Origin: Mycolicibacterium sp. lyk4-40-TYG-92
Lineage (GTDB): Bacteria > Actinomycetota > Actinomycetes > Mycobacteriales > Mycobacteriaceae
NCBI RefSeq assembly: GCF_030209435.1
Contig: NZ_JARVRX010000001.1
Span: forward strand, 558,001-622,000
Direction of reading: 5' to 3'
Length of the DNA stretch: 64,000 nucleotides
A model generated the notes under the pieces. That model searched no databases and was not told the origin of the DNA. It worked only from the letters and a program-made list of their open reading frames with translations. Below, piece by piece: positions 25,408 through 34,200 of this stretch. The translations under genes and the position numbers were made by a program. Position 1 is the stretch's first letter; each line of letters opens with the position of its first letter.

Positions 25408-26209
25408 ATTCGACGAGCGTGACGGGTGCGCGAAAACGGGCCAATCCAGAGAGGCGGTAGGACTGCCGGGTGACCCATGGCACGAGCTTGCCGCGGCCGG
25501 CGGGATAGCGCAGTTCGCGCACCGCACGGATACCGGGAATGGACTGCAACCGCGGGTATTGACGGGCGGTGAACCAGAACGGCATCGGAGGCACGGTGTA
25601 GTTCGCACTGAGCCGGAAGCCGCGGCGCTGCGAATATTCGCTCAGGAACCACGGCACGCTGTCAAAAACCAACTGCCCCTGGGGAAAACGTTCGGCACAC
25701 GCGGCGACCAGGTCGAACACGACATCCTCGGTCAGATACTGGAACAGGCCTTCGGCGGTGATCACCACGCCGCCGGAGGCGTCGACGGCGTCCATCCAGG
25801 AGTGGTCCAGCGCGGACTGCGCACACTGGCCGAGCCGGTCGGACGTCGGCAGCAACTGCTGACGCAGTGCCATGATCGGCTCCAGATCCACTGACAGCCA
25901 GGTCATTTCGCCGTTGTCCACGCGCCAGAAGCTGGTCTGCAGACCCTCCGCCAGCGCCACGACCGTCGCACGGGGGTGGGCGGCCAGATAGTCGCGGGTG
26001 ACCTCGTCGAACACCAGTGCCCGCAGTGCGGTGGCCTGATGGGTGCGGCCGAAATCCTGGTAGTCGTAATCGAGGGCGTCCCGTAGCGCGATCGCCACCG
26101 GGTCGTCGATGATGCCGTCGGGGCGGGCGGCCTCGGTGGCGCGCTGGTGCAGGGTGAGGAGCGCGGTTTCGGATACGCCGTCGAGATGACGGGCGTCGAT
26201 GACTGACAT
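25400..26209 (-). CDS. Class I SAM-dependent methyltransferase (Ppm/TcmP-like)
   Basis: A 269-residue protein resembling the leucine carboxyl methyltransferase/TcmP-like family. The conserved start is HQRATEAARPDGIIDDP. ATVVALAEGLQTSFWRVD stands where the SAM-binding loop occurs, and the acidic WLSVDLEPIMALR follows. Substrate is unknown; such enzymes often methylate polyketide or carboxylate products. The ATG at 26209 follows TACGGT (26221-26216) by six bases. Its 3' end overlaps menC by 8 bp on the opposite strand. It marks the left edge of the island inserted between menC and bpoC. Confidence 0.8.
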   Translation of the reverse strand: MSVIDARHLDGVSETALLTLHQRATEAARPDGIIDDPVAIALRDALDYDYQDFGRTHQATALRALVFDEVTRDYLAAHPRATVVALAEGLQTSFWRVDNGEMTWLSVDLEPIMALRQQLLPTSDRLGQCAQSALDHSWMDAVDASGGVVITAEGLFQYLTEDVVFDLVAACAERFPQGQLVFDSVPWFLSEYSQRRGFRLSANYTVPPMPFWFTARQYPRLQSIPGIRAVRELRYPAGRGKLVPWVTRQSYRLSGLARFRAPVTLVEFS

Positions 26210-26328
26210 GGCGCCACCGTACGTCCACCGATCGGGTGGCTGTCAAAACCGGCCGCAAAAGTCACCCACACCGCAGTACCGCGATAACCGGCTGTCGCAT
26301 AGTCGATTTCACCCGGGCCCCCAGGCCG

Positions 26329-26356
26329 GGAACTTTCTCGATGCGTCCGCCGACTA
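26329..26356 (+). promoter_or_regulatory. ECF sigma (SigM-like) promoter of the PPE gene
   Basis: GGAAC (26329-26333), a 17-bp spacer and CGACTA (26351-26356). The same elements with the same spacing, and a spacer starting TTT(T)CTCGATG, recur upstream of mmaE at 27919. M. tuberculosis SigM promoters are described as GGAAC-N16-18-CGTCR, and SigM was reported to activate the homologous ppe1-nrp operon. The predicted start lies near 26363, leaving an 80-base leader. Confidence 0.65.
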
Positions 26357-26443
26357 GCTAGAAGTAGGGGTGCCGTGGGGGTATCCGGGGCGGTCGCGCC
26401 AGGACGGTGCGCGGCCTGCTGTGCCGTGCGAGGAGACCGCGAC

Positions 26444-27898
26444 GTGACTGTGCCGATCTGGATGGCTGTGCCACCCGAGGTGCACTCAGCGTTGCTGACG
26501 GCCGGGCCGGGGCCGGGCTCGTTGGTGGCCGGCGCCGCGCAATGGCAACAGCTGAGCCTGCAATACCGTGAGGCGGCGGCCGAGCTGTCGGCCATCCTGG
26601 CCGACGTGCAGGGGAGCAGTTGGGAGGGGCTGAGTGCCGTCCGGTATGTCGCCGCGCACGTGCCCTACCTGGCCTGGTTGGAGGAGTCTGCCCTGGCGGC
26701 GGCTGCCACGGCGGCGCAGCATGAAACGGTGGTCGCCGCCTACGGCACCGCAGTCGCGACCATGCCGACACTGGTGGAGCTGGCCGCCAACCATGTGACG
26801 AACGCCGCACTGGTGGCGACAAACTTCTTCGGTATCAACACCATTCCCATCGCGGTCAACGAGGCCGACTACGCGCGGATGTGGATGCAGGCGGCCGACA
26901 CCATGATCGTTTATCAGGCGGTCGCCGACGCGGCCACGGCGGCGGTACCGCCCGCGCAGCCGGCGCCGTCCATCGTCGCGCCCGGTGGTGAAGCCCGGCA
27001 ACCGATGTCGAACACGCCCGCGCCGAGCCAACCGCTGCGCGATCTCTGGCAATTCATCTCGCAGCTCGGCACCACCGGCCAGATCGATCAGCTGCTCGAG
27101 AACTTCACGCGCTTCTTCGAGCAGTTGGGCTTCAACCCGGCCACCTCCGCGGTGCTGGCCCTGGTGGCGCTGACGCTCTACGACATGCTCTGGTACCCGT
27201 ACTACGCCTCCTATGGGTTGCTGCTGGCCCCGTTCTTCGCGCCGGCGCTCAGCGCGCTCGCGGCGCTGGCGCTCGTGAAATCGCCTGTGCCGCCGGCCAT
27301 GGACGCGGCACCGGTGCCTGCCGAACCTGCCGTCGTCCAGCCTGCGGCCGCCACGCCGCGCCCCCACGAGGCGTCTGCAGTTCCCGGGATTCAGGTCGGT
27401 ATGACGCCGGCTTCCGGTCCGTCCGCGCCGGCACCGACCACCGTCGGCGCCGGCGGTGCCGCGCCCACCGCCAACCTCGCCTATGCCGTGCCCGGGCTGC
27501 CACGCACGAGCGCGGGGCCGGGGCCCGAATCAGGCAGCGAATCACCGGACACCACCACCGACAGTGTCGGTGCCGCGGCGGCTGCCCGTGCCGAAGCCGG
27601 CGTCCGTGACCGGGCCAAACGAGTGCGTCGAGCCCGGCGCGGAGCACGCGGCCATCGCGATGAGCTTCCCGAGATGAAAGCCGATCTGACTGGTGCCGGG
27701 GATATTTCGTCGAGCGCGCCCGTCGCCACGGCCAATGGGCGCGGCGCCGGACCGGTGGGGTTCACCGGCGCGGTGACCGCAGCGGGCACCGCGCCGAACG
27801 GCATGGTGGAGCGGATGCCCGCGGGTGTGCGACCATCGGCGCCCCTGCTGCCGGCGACCTGGCTCGCCGGTGACGACGACGGGCCTGAACAGCAATAG
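26444..27898 (+). CDS. PPE family protein (PPE1-like, PPW subgroup)
   Basis: A 484-residue PPE protein started at the GTG at 26444, which has GAGGAG a few bases upstream and yields the canonical beginning VTVPIWMAVPPEVHSALL. The PPE domain (about residues 1-175) has the WxG turn SSWEG and NFFGINTIPIAVNEADYARM. The middle is rich in Pro/Ala. The end, GFTGAV followed by APLLPATW, fits the PPE-PPW carboxy-terminal domain. No PE gene precedes it. In M. tuberculosis PPE1 (Rv0096) is the first gene of the isonitrile lipopeptide operon, and the same order here argues for a conserved role, possibly transport across the outer membrane. Confidence 0.88.
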   Translation: MTVPIWMAVPPEVHSALLTAGPGPGSLVAGAAQWQQLSLQYREAAAELSAILADVQGSSWEGLSAVRYVAAHVPYLAWLEESALAAAATAAQHETVVAAYGTAVATMPTLVELAANHVTNAALVATNFFGINTIPIAVNEADYARMWMQAADTMIVYQAVADAATAAVPPAQPAPSIVAPGGEARQPMSNTPAPSQPLRDLWQFISQLGTTGQIDQLLENFTRFFEQLGFNPATSAVLALVALTLYDMLWYPYYASYGLLLAPFFAPALSALAALALVKSPVPPAMDAAPVPAEPAVVQPAAATPRPHEASAVPGIQVGMTPASGPSAPAPTTVGAGGAAPTANLAYAVPGLPRTSAGPGPESGSESPDTTTDSVGAAAAARAEAGVRDRAKRVRRARRGARGHRDELPEMKADLTGAGDISSSAPVATANGRGAGPVGFTGAVTAAGTAPNGMVERMPAGVRPSAPLLPATWLAGDDDGPEQQ

Positions 27899-27918
27899 CA
27901 CGAATTGTGAAGGGGCGC

Positions 27919-27946
27919 GGAACTTTTCTCGATGTTCTGACGACTA
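27919..27946 (+). promoter_or_regulatory. ECF sigma (SigM-like) promoter of mmaE
   Basis: GGAAC (27919-27923), a 17-bp spacer and CGACTA (27941-27946), almost a copy of the element upstream of the PPE gene. Ten spacer bases around CTCGATG are shared. The predicted start is near 27953, giving a leader of about 93 bases before the mmaE ATG. It provides the INLP enzymes with a promoter of their own inside the cluster. Confidence 0.65.
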
Positions 27947-28045
27947 CATCAATTGAAGGCAACATTTGAACGATTTTCTGCGTTGTGGGGCAATGGATTT
28001 CGCTGCCACCGCGGCGCGGTGCAGCAAACTTGGGGAGGCGCGTCG

Positions 28046-28915
28046 ATGACGCTCAATGTGCAGGGACGAGGGCTCGGAGCGCAGGTCGTCGGAATCGATC
28101 CGAACAATCTGGGCAACATCTCGACCGACGAGCTCCGCGAAATCGTCTACGAGAACAAGCTTGTCGTCCTCAAGGGAGTCAAGCCGTCGCCCGAACAGTT
28201 CATCGAGCTCGGCCGCATTCTCGGTGAGATCGTGACGTACTACGAGCCCGTGTACCACCACAACGAGCACCCGGAGATCTTCGTGTCATCCACGGAGGAA
28301 GGGCAGGGCGTGCCCCGCACGGGCGCATTCTGGCACATCGACTACATGTTCATGCCCGAACCGTTCGCGTTCTCCATGGTGATGCCACTGACGGTGCCGG
28401 GCGTCGACCGCGGCACGTACTTCATCGACCTCAACAAGGTGTGGGAATCCCTGCCGCCGGCGCAGCAGGCGTCGGTGCGGGGGACCTTCAGCACGCATGA
28501 TCCGCGGCGCCACATCAAGATTCGGCCCGGTGATGTCTACAAGCCGATCGGTGAGGTGTGGGACGAGATCAACCGCGTCACGCCACCGATCAAGTGGCCC
28601 ACGGTGATCCGGCACCCGCACACCGGCCAGGAGATCCTGTACATCTGTTCCACCGGTACCAGCACGATCGAAGACGGTGACGGCGAAGTGCTGGACCCGT
28701 CGGTGCTGCAGGAACTGCTCGCCGCCACCGGCCAGCTCGACGCCGACTTCGCGTCACCGTTCATCCATACGCAGCACTACGAGGTCGGCGACATCATCCT
28801 GTGGGACAACAGGGCCCTGATCCACCGGGCGAAGCACGGGACCGCGACGGGGACGCTGACGACGTATCGGCTGACCATGCTCGACGGCCTGGCGACGCCG
28901 GGGTTCGCGGCATGA
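28046..28915 (+). CDS. mmaE: Fe(II)/2-oxoglutarate-dependent isonitrile synthase (MmaE/ScoE/Rv0097 family)
   Basis: A 289-residue TauD-like oxygenase, the length of Rv0097. ScoE-type enzymes convert a 3-[(carboxymethyl)amino] fatty acid into the 3-isocyano acid by oxidative decarboxylation. The iron ligands are His97, Asp99 (FWHIDYMF) and His260 (ALIHRAKH), with Arg275 for 2-oxoglutarate. Tyr65, Tyr66, Tyr70, Lys158 and His264 coincide with the substrate-binding residues I recall for ScoE (Y96, Y97, Y101, K193, H299), which separates it from taurine dioxygenases. GGGGAGG precedes the ATG. Its stop overlaps the fcoT start as ATGA. Confidence 0.93.
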   Translation: MTLNVQGRGLGAQVVGIDPNNLGNISTDELREIVYENKLVVLKGVKPSPEQFIELGRILGEIVTYYEPVYHHNEHPEIFVSSTEEGQGVPRTGAFWHIDYMFMPEPFAFSMVMPLTVPGVDRGTYFIDLNKVWESLPPAQQASVRGTFSTHDPRRHIKIRPGDVYKPIGEVWDEINRVTPPIKWPTVIRHPHTGQEILYICSTGTSTIEDGDGEVLDPSVLQELLAATGQLDADFASPFIHTQHYEVGDIILWDNRALIHRAKHGTATGTLTTYRLTMLDGLATPGFAA

Positions 28916-29457
28916 GCGCCACCGAGCTGACCGCGCCCGTCGCGGAATGGGTTGATACCGAGCAGATTCCTGAGGACCTCCTGGCCAGAGTGCTGGAACC
29001 CTATTCCTACAAGGGCTGCCGGTATCTCACGGACGCCACGTACCGGGCCACCGGCGATTCGCTGGTCGCGACGGGGAATTTCAGCATTCCCGAGTCGGTG
29101 TACATTCGCAGCACCGGTCATTTCAACGCTGTCGAACTGGTGCTGTGCTTCAACCAGCTCGCCTACTCCGCGTTCGCACCGGCGGTCCGCCACGGCGAGC
29201 TCGACGGGTTCCAGGGCTGGACGCTCGACGACTATTTCGACAACCAGTTGTCCAGCATGCTGATCCGGTCCACCGCGTCGCGCTACAAGCGACAGATCGA
29301 TGCCCGCAAGTTCTCCGCCCGGTTGACGTGCGAAGGCATCGAGGTCGTCGAGCGGAGCTGGCGGTACCTGAAAGTGCCGTGCGCCATCGAGTTCCACGAT
29401 GACGACGGGGGATCCGCATTCGGCGAGTTCGAACTCGCGATCCTCAACATCCCGTGA
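28912..29457 (+). CDS. fcoT: FcoT-type fatty acyl thioesterase / glycine adduct lyase (ScoD/Rv0098 family)
   Basis: A 181-residue hot-dog-fold protein (Rv0098 is 183). In INLP clusters this family adds glycine to an alpha,beta-unsaturated acyl-ACP and releases the product, providing the substrate of the isonitrile synthase. Residues equivalent to those reported for FcoT are visible: Tyr33 in EPYSYKGCRYL, and Asn81 and Tyr85 in CFNQLAYSAF. Start and stop both overlap neighbours by 4 bp (ATGA upstream, GTGA downstream), so it is tightly coupled to mmaE and the ligase gene. Confidence 0.92.
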   Translation: MSATELTAPVAEWVDTEQIPEDLLARVLEPYSYKGCRYLTDATYRATGDSLVATGNFSIPESVYIRSTGHFNAVELVLCFNQLAYSAFAPAVRHGELDGFQGWTLDDYFDNQLSSMLIRSTASRYKRQIDARKFSARLTCEGIEVVERSWRYLKVPCAIEFHDDDGGSAFGEFELAILNIP

Positions 29458-30971
29458 GCGCCGTGACCACCGTGCTGGGCCGGCTGCTCGCGCAAGCGCA
29501 ACAGCATCCGCAGGCCATCGCGTTGCGGCGCTGTGACGGAACCAGCGCCGTCACATACGGCCAACTCCCCGCCGTCGTGAATCGTCTGGCCGCCGAGTTG
29601 CGGGACCACGGGGTTGCGCGCGGATGCCGGGCATTCGTGATGTCCGACAACGGTCCCGAGACCTACATCGCGGTGCTGGCGTGCGCACAACTCGGTGCCA
29701 TCGCCGTCCTGGTGGATCGTGCTGTCCCGGCCGCCACGGTCGCACGTTTCGGTGAGATCACCAGCCCCAGTGCGGTTCTCCTGACCCCCAGAGCCGACCC
29801 GAAGGCGCTGCCGAGCGCGCTGAGCGCCATCCCGGTGATCGCCGTCGACGTCACCGACGGCGCCGCGGAGGACATCGACGCCGCGCCGGCCGTCGCATCA
29901 CCGGAAGTGGGCGCCGACGATCCGCTGGCGATGATCTTCACGAGCGGGACCACCGGCGAGCCGAAGGCCGTGCTGCTGCCCAACCGGACGTTCTTCGCGG
30001 TGGCCGACATCCTGGCCCGCGAGAACCTGACCTGGATCAGCTGGGTCGCGGGAGAAGCCACGTACTCGCCGCTGCCGGCCAGCCACATCGGCGGCCTGTG
30101 GTGGATCCTCAACTGCCTCATGCACGGCAGCGAATGTGTCACCGGCGGTGAGAATTCCACGTCGCTGGCGGAGATTCTCAACGCCAACCAGATCGCCTCG
30201 ACCTGTTTGGTGCCCACCCTGCTGACGCGGCTGGTGTCGGAGGTCAAGGCCGGTGCGGCGCTGCCGCCGCTGCGGATGATCGGGTACGGGGGGTCACGCG
30301 CCATCGCGGCCGACGTGCAATTCGTCGAAGCCGCAGGCGTGCACACCGCGCAGGTCTTCGGCCTCAGTGAAACCGGTTGTACCGCATTGTGTCTGCCGAC
30401 GTCAGCGGGATCGATCGCCCGGATCGAGGCCGGGGCCGTGGGCCGGCCCTACCCTGGCGTCGAGGTCCGGCTGGCCGGCGGTGACAGCGCGGCGTCAGGC
30501 ACCCTGTGGATCAAGTCGCCGGCAAACATGTTGGGGTACTGGAACAATCCCGGGCGCACCGGCGAGGTCCTGGTCGACGGCTGGGTGAACACCGGCGACA
30601 TCTTCGAGCGCGGTGCGGACGGTTACTTCTACATCAAAGGCCGGTCAGCCGAGATGATCATCTCCGGCGGCGTCAACGTCGCACCCGACGAGGTCGACCG
30701 CATCGCTGAGAGCGTCCCCGGCGTCTGCGCGGCCGCCTGTTTCGAAATCCCCGACGCCGAATTCGGTGCCCTGATCGGCCTGGCGGTGATCCCGTCGGGC
30801 GCACTCGACGACAGCCAGGCCCGCAAGCTCAAGCAGGCCATCGCGGCGCGCTACCGGGCGGAGTCGGAGTCGATGGCCAGGCCGTCGACCATCACCCTGG
30901 TGTCCGAGATACCGAGGACGCAGTCCGGCAAGGTCATTCGCGCCGCACTGGCAGCGGCGGTTCATGGCTGA
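29454..30971 (+). CDS. fadD10: FadD10-like fatty acyl-AMP ligase of the INLP cluster
   Basis: A 505-residue adenylate-forming enzyme. The P-loop is MIFTSGTTGEPKAVLL, followed by VFGLSETGCTAL, GWVNTGDIFERGADGYFYI, AEMIISGGVNVAPDEVD and RTQSGKVIRAAL. FadD10 (Rv0099) activates fatty acids as acyl-AMP and passes them to the dedicated ACP Rv0100 instead of CoA. The order ligase-ACP-NRPS and the overlap with the ACP gene support the same role here. The GTG at 29454 overlaps the fcoT stop; its 3' end overlaps the ACP gene by 8 bp. Confidence 0.92.
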   Translation: MSAVTTVLGRLLAQAQQHPQAIALRRCDGTSAVTYGQLPAVVNRLAAELRDHGVARGCRAFVMSDNGPETYIAVLACAQLGAIAVLVDRAVPAATVARFGEITSPSAVLLTPRADPKALPSALSAIPVIAVDVTDGAAEDIDAAPAVASPEVGADDPLAMIFTSGTTGEPKAVLLPNRTFFAVADILARENLTWISWVAGEATYSPLPASHIGGLWWILNCLMHGSECVTGGENSTSLAEILNANQIASTCLVPTLLTRLVSEVKAGAALPPLRMIGYGGSRAIAADVQFVEAAGVHTAQVFGLSETGCTALCLPTSAGSIARIEAGAVGRPYPGVEVRLAGGDSAASGTLWIKSPANMLGYWNNPGRTGEVLVDGWVNTGDIFERGADGYFYIKGRSAEMIISGGVNVAPDEVDRIAESVPGVCAAACFEIPDAEFGALIGLAVIPSGALDDSQARKLKQAIAARYRAESESMARPSTITLVSEIPRTQSGKVIRAALAAAVHG

Positions 30972-31209
30972 CGGGCTCCGCGAACGTGTCCTGGCCGCCG
31001 TCGCCGACGTGCTCTACGTCGACGAATCCGATCTGTTCGACGGCTACGCCACCGATCTGCGAGAGCTGGGGCTGGACTCGGTGCGGTTCGTCCTGCTCAT
31101 GAAACGCCTTGGGGTGGAGCGGGAATCGGACCTGCTGAAGCGGCTGGCGCAGGAGCTGACGATCGACGGCTGGGTCCGGGAACTGGAGGGCGTCCGTGGC
31201 GGCGTCTGA
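30964..31209 (+). CDS. Acyl carrier protein of the INLP cluster (Rv0100-like)
   Basis: An 81-residue four-helix carrier protein. The phosphopantetheine attachment serine is in ELGLDSVRFVLLM, near residue 39. It should carry the unsaturated acyl chain while FcoT, the isonitrile synthase and the NRPS act. The gene overlaps the ligase upstream and the NRPS downstream (14 bp), so all are translated in a fixed ratio or are coupled. Rv0100 in M. tuberculosis has about the same length. Confidence 0.92.
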   Translation: MADGLRERVLAAVADVLYVDESDLFDGYATDLRELGLDSVRFVLLMKRLGVERESDLLKRLAQELTIDGWVRELEGVRGGV

Positions 31210-34200
31210 CGACGGCCGGATTCCGCTGAGCATCTCTCAGCAGAACATCTACCACGGGGTGCTGCAGGACCCCGATCCCGCGCTGTACCTGATCGGCAAG
31301 AGCTACCGGTTCCGGCCGCTCGCGCCGGCGGCATTCCTGTCCGCACTGGAAGCGACGGTGCTGGACAACCCGATCCAGCTTTGCGTGCTGGCGCCGCCGA
31401 CGGCCGGCGACGGCTATCCGGAGCTTGTCGCCCGGCTGCGATTCGGAGACATTGCCTGCGTGCAGCCCGGGTCATCTCGGACGCTGTCCGAGACGTGGAC
31501 GGACGGCATCCTCGGCACCCCGCTGGTGCGCTATGTCGTGCATACCGACGCCGACGGCCAGGTCGTGGGGATGGACGCGCAGACCCACCACATCCTGCTC
31601 GACGGCGCGGCGACGGCCATCATCGAGGCCGACCTGGCCCGGCACCTGGGGGATGCCGGGCAGAAGCCCAGCGCCGGCGCGGGTTTGACCGCACTGGCCG
31701 CGGCGCACCACAGCGAGCACGTGAACGTGGCGGAATCGACCGAACGCCATGTCGCCGCGGTGCGCCGTGAGCTGACCGACGAGGCGCTGCGTGGCAATTC
31801 CGCGCCGGGTGTGGCTGATGCGGTGCTCGGCTCCGCCGGTCGCGGCGTGCTGCGGGCGTCGTGTCGAGTAACCGACAGGGCGTACGACGAGATCGTCGCG
31901 CTCGCCGAAGCCAGGCAGGTTCCGCTGAACATTCTGGTCGCTGCCGCGGCGACGGCGGTGCACGCGAGCCTGCGCCAGAACACCGAGGCGCTCCTGGTGC
32001 ACCCGGTGGACAACCGCTTCGGTGCGCCCGAGCTGAATGTTGCGACCTGCCTGGTGAATTCGGTCGCCCACCCCGTTCGGTTCCGGCCGTTCGCCACGGT
32101 CCGGGACGTGGTGACCGCGATCGACCGGGACTACGTGAAGGCGCTGCGGCGCCGGTGGTTTCGTGAAGAGCGGTACCGCCGCATGCATTTGGCGATCACC
32201 CGCGGCGCGCCCGTCGACGCCCTGACGGTCAACTACATGCGCGGCCGGTCCGCCGCGGAGCTGGGCCCGTACCTGTCCAAACCGCCGGTGGTCACCGACA
32301 TCGGACCGGTGGAGGGGATCACGGTGGCCTGCGTCCACGATGAAGCGCGGCGCACCATCGACGTCGCCATCTGGACCCGGCACGATCAGCCCGAAGGCGC
32401 CGGCCGACCCGACGTCGCCGACCGCATCGTCGCGGCGCTGCGATCGATGGACGCGCACTGGGACCTACCGATCGCGTTGACCGTCGGCGAGTGGTCCGGG
32501 CTCGGCGCCGACGGCCGACTCGACGCCGCAACCGGAATACCGGCGCAGCCCTCGTCCGGTCCGGGTGCCTGGTTCCTGGACGCTGATCTCGGCCAGTGCC
32601 GCGGACCCGGCGTCGACCAATGGGTCGCCGAGATCATCAGCCGCGGTGTCGATCCCGGCGCTGTGCTGGTCTTCGTCGACGACGATTCCCAGCGCGCGGT
32701 CGAGCTGCTGGTCGCGTGCCACCTGGCGGGCTGCGGGTACAGCGTCTGCGCGACACCCGGTGAAGTGGCCGAACGGGTCGGCGCCATCACCGAGCACTGG
32801 TCCACCCGTGCCCTCGCGGTCGAGCTCACCGCACTGCCCGCCGAGTTGAGCAGCGCGACAAGGCAACTCGTCGAACACCGCATCGGCCAGGTCGCGCGAG
32901 ATCCCCGGCTGGGTTCCCGGCTCGCGTATGTGATGCCGACGTCCGGTTCGACGGGGCAACCCAAACTGGTTCCGGTGACGCACGGTTCGTTGGCGATCTT
33001 CTGTGCCGCGGCGCGGGATGCGTACGGCTGGGGGCCATCGGACACCATCCTGCAGTGCGCCCCACTGACGTCGGACATCAGCGTGGAAGAAGTGTTCGGC
33101 GCGCTGTCGAGCGGTGCGCGCGTGGTGCGGTCCGCCGCGATGCGGGCCGGTGACCTGCTTGCACTGACCCGCGATGTCGCGGCGCACCTCGCAACCGTCC
33201 TGGACCTGCCCACCGCGGTCTGGCACCTGCTGTGCGATGACGACGCGGCATTGGTGGCGCTGGGAGACTCGGCGCTGCGCCAGGTGGTCATCGGCGGGGA
33301 GGCCGTCCGTCCCGCCGCCGTCGACAAATGGCTGGATTCGCTTGCCGGCCAAGGTATCTCGCTGGTCTCGACGTACGGCCCGACGGAGACGACGGTGGTC
33401 GTCACACAACTGCCGATCGGCGCCGGCGAACTCGCGCACACGAGGGCCCGGCTGGGTCATCCGCTGGTGCCGGGCTCGGTGTTCGTCGGATTCGGGGAAA
33501 TCGTCGTCGTCGGGGAGCTGGTGTCGGCCGGATACCTCGGGCTGGATGGTCCGAGCTTCGGCACGGTGCGCGCGCCGGACGGGTCCCGGCACCGGGTGTT
33601 CGCCACCGGCGACCGCGTGACGACAGACGACGCCGGCCATCCCGTGCTCGCCGGACGCCGCGATGCCGTGGTCAAGATCGCCGGCAAGCGGTTCGACACC
33701 GCCGAACTGCTGCGCCGGTTGGCGGCCGGCCCCGAGATATCCGACGTCGCGGTGGAACTGACCGGAAACGGCCTGGGTATCTGGTTCCAATCCCCACAAA
33801 CCCGCACCGGAAACGACGATCCGGCCGCCCGCGACAGGATTCGGAGCGTGGCGAGAGCCCAAGGGGCACCGGCATTCCACGTCTACGGCGTCCCACGCAT
33901 CCCACGACAGCCCAACGGCAAAGTCGACCGGGCGAAATTGCCTGTGGAGATCGAGGTTCCGCGCGCCGACGCCGGGGTGGACCCGCGCGCAGTCGACCTC
34001 GCCGAGATGTGGAGTCGCCGACTCGGCCGCCCGCTCGGGCCGGACTCGTCCCTGCTGGACGAGGGCATCGGGTCACTCGACCTGATTCGGATCCTGCCGG
34101 AGACCCGACGGTTCCTCGACTGGCAGCTGTCGATTCTCGATCTGATCGGTGCGGACTGCGCCGCCGGCATCGTCGCCCGCCGACCCGATACCGACAGCTG

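Noticed and set aside
27963..27983. Zur-box-like sequence (TTTGAACGATTTTC) downstream of the mmaE promoter
   Set aside because: It resembles a zinc-regulator site with two central bases missing, which breaks the dyad spacing. It would be attractive given the zinc-binding role proposed for such lipopeptides, but the match is too poor to claim.
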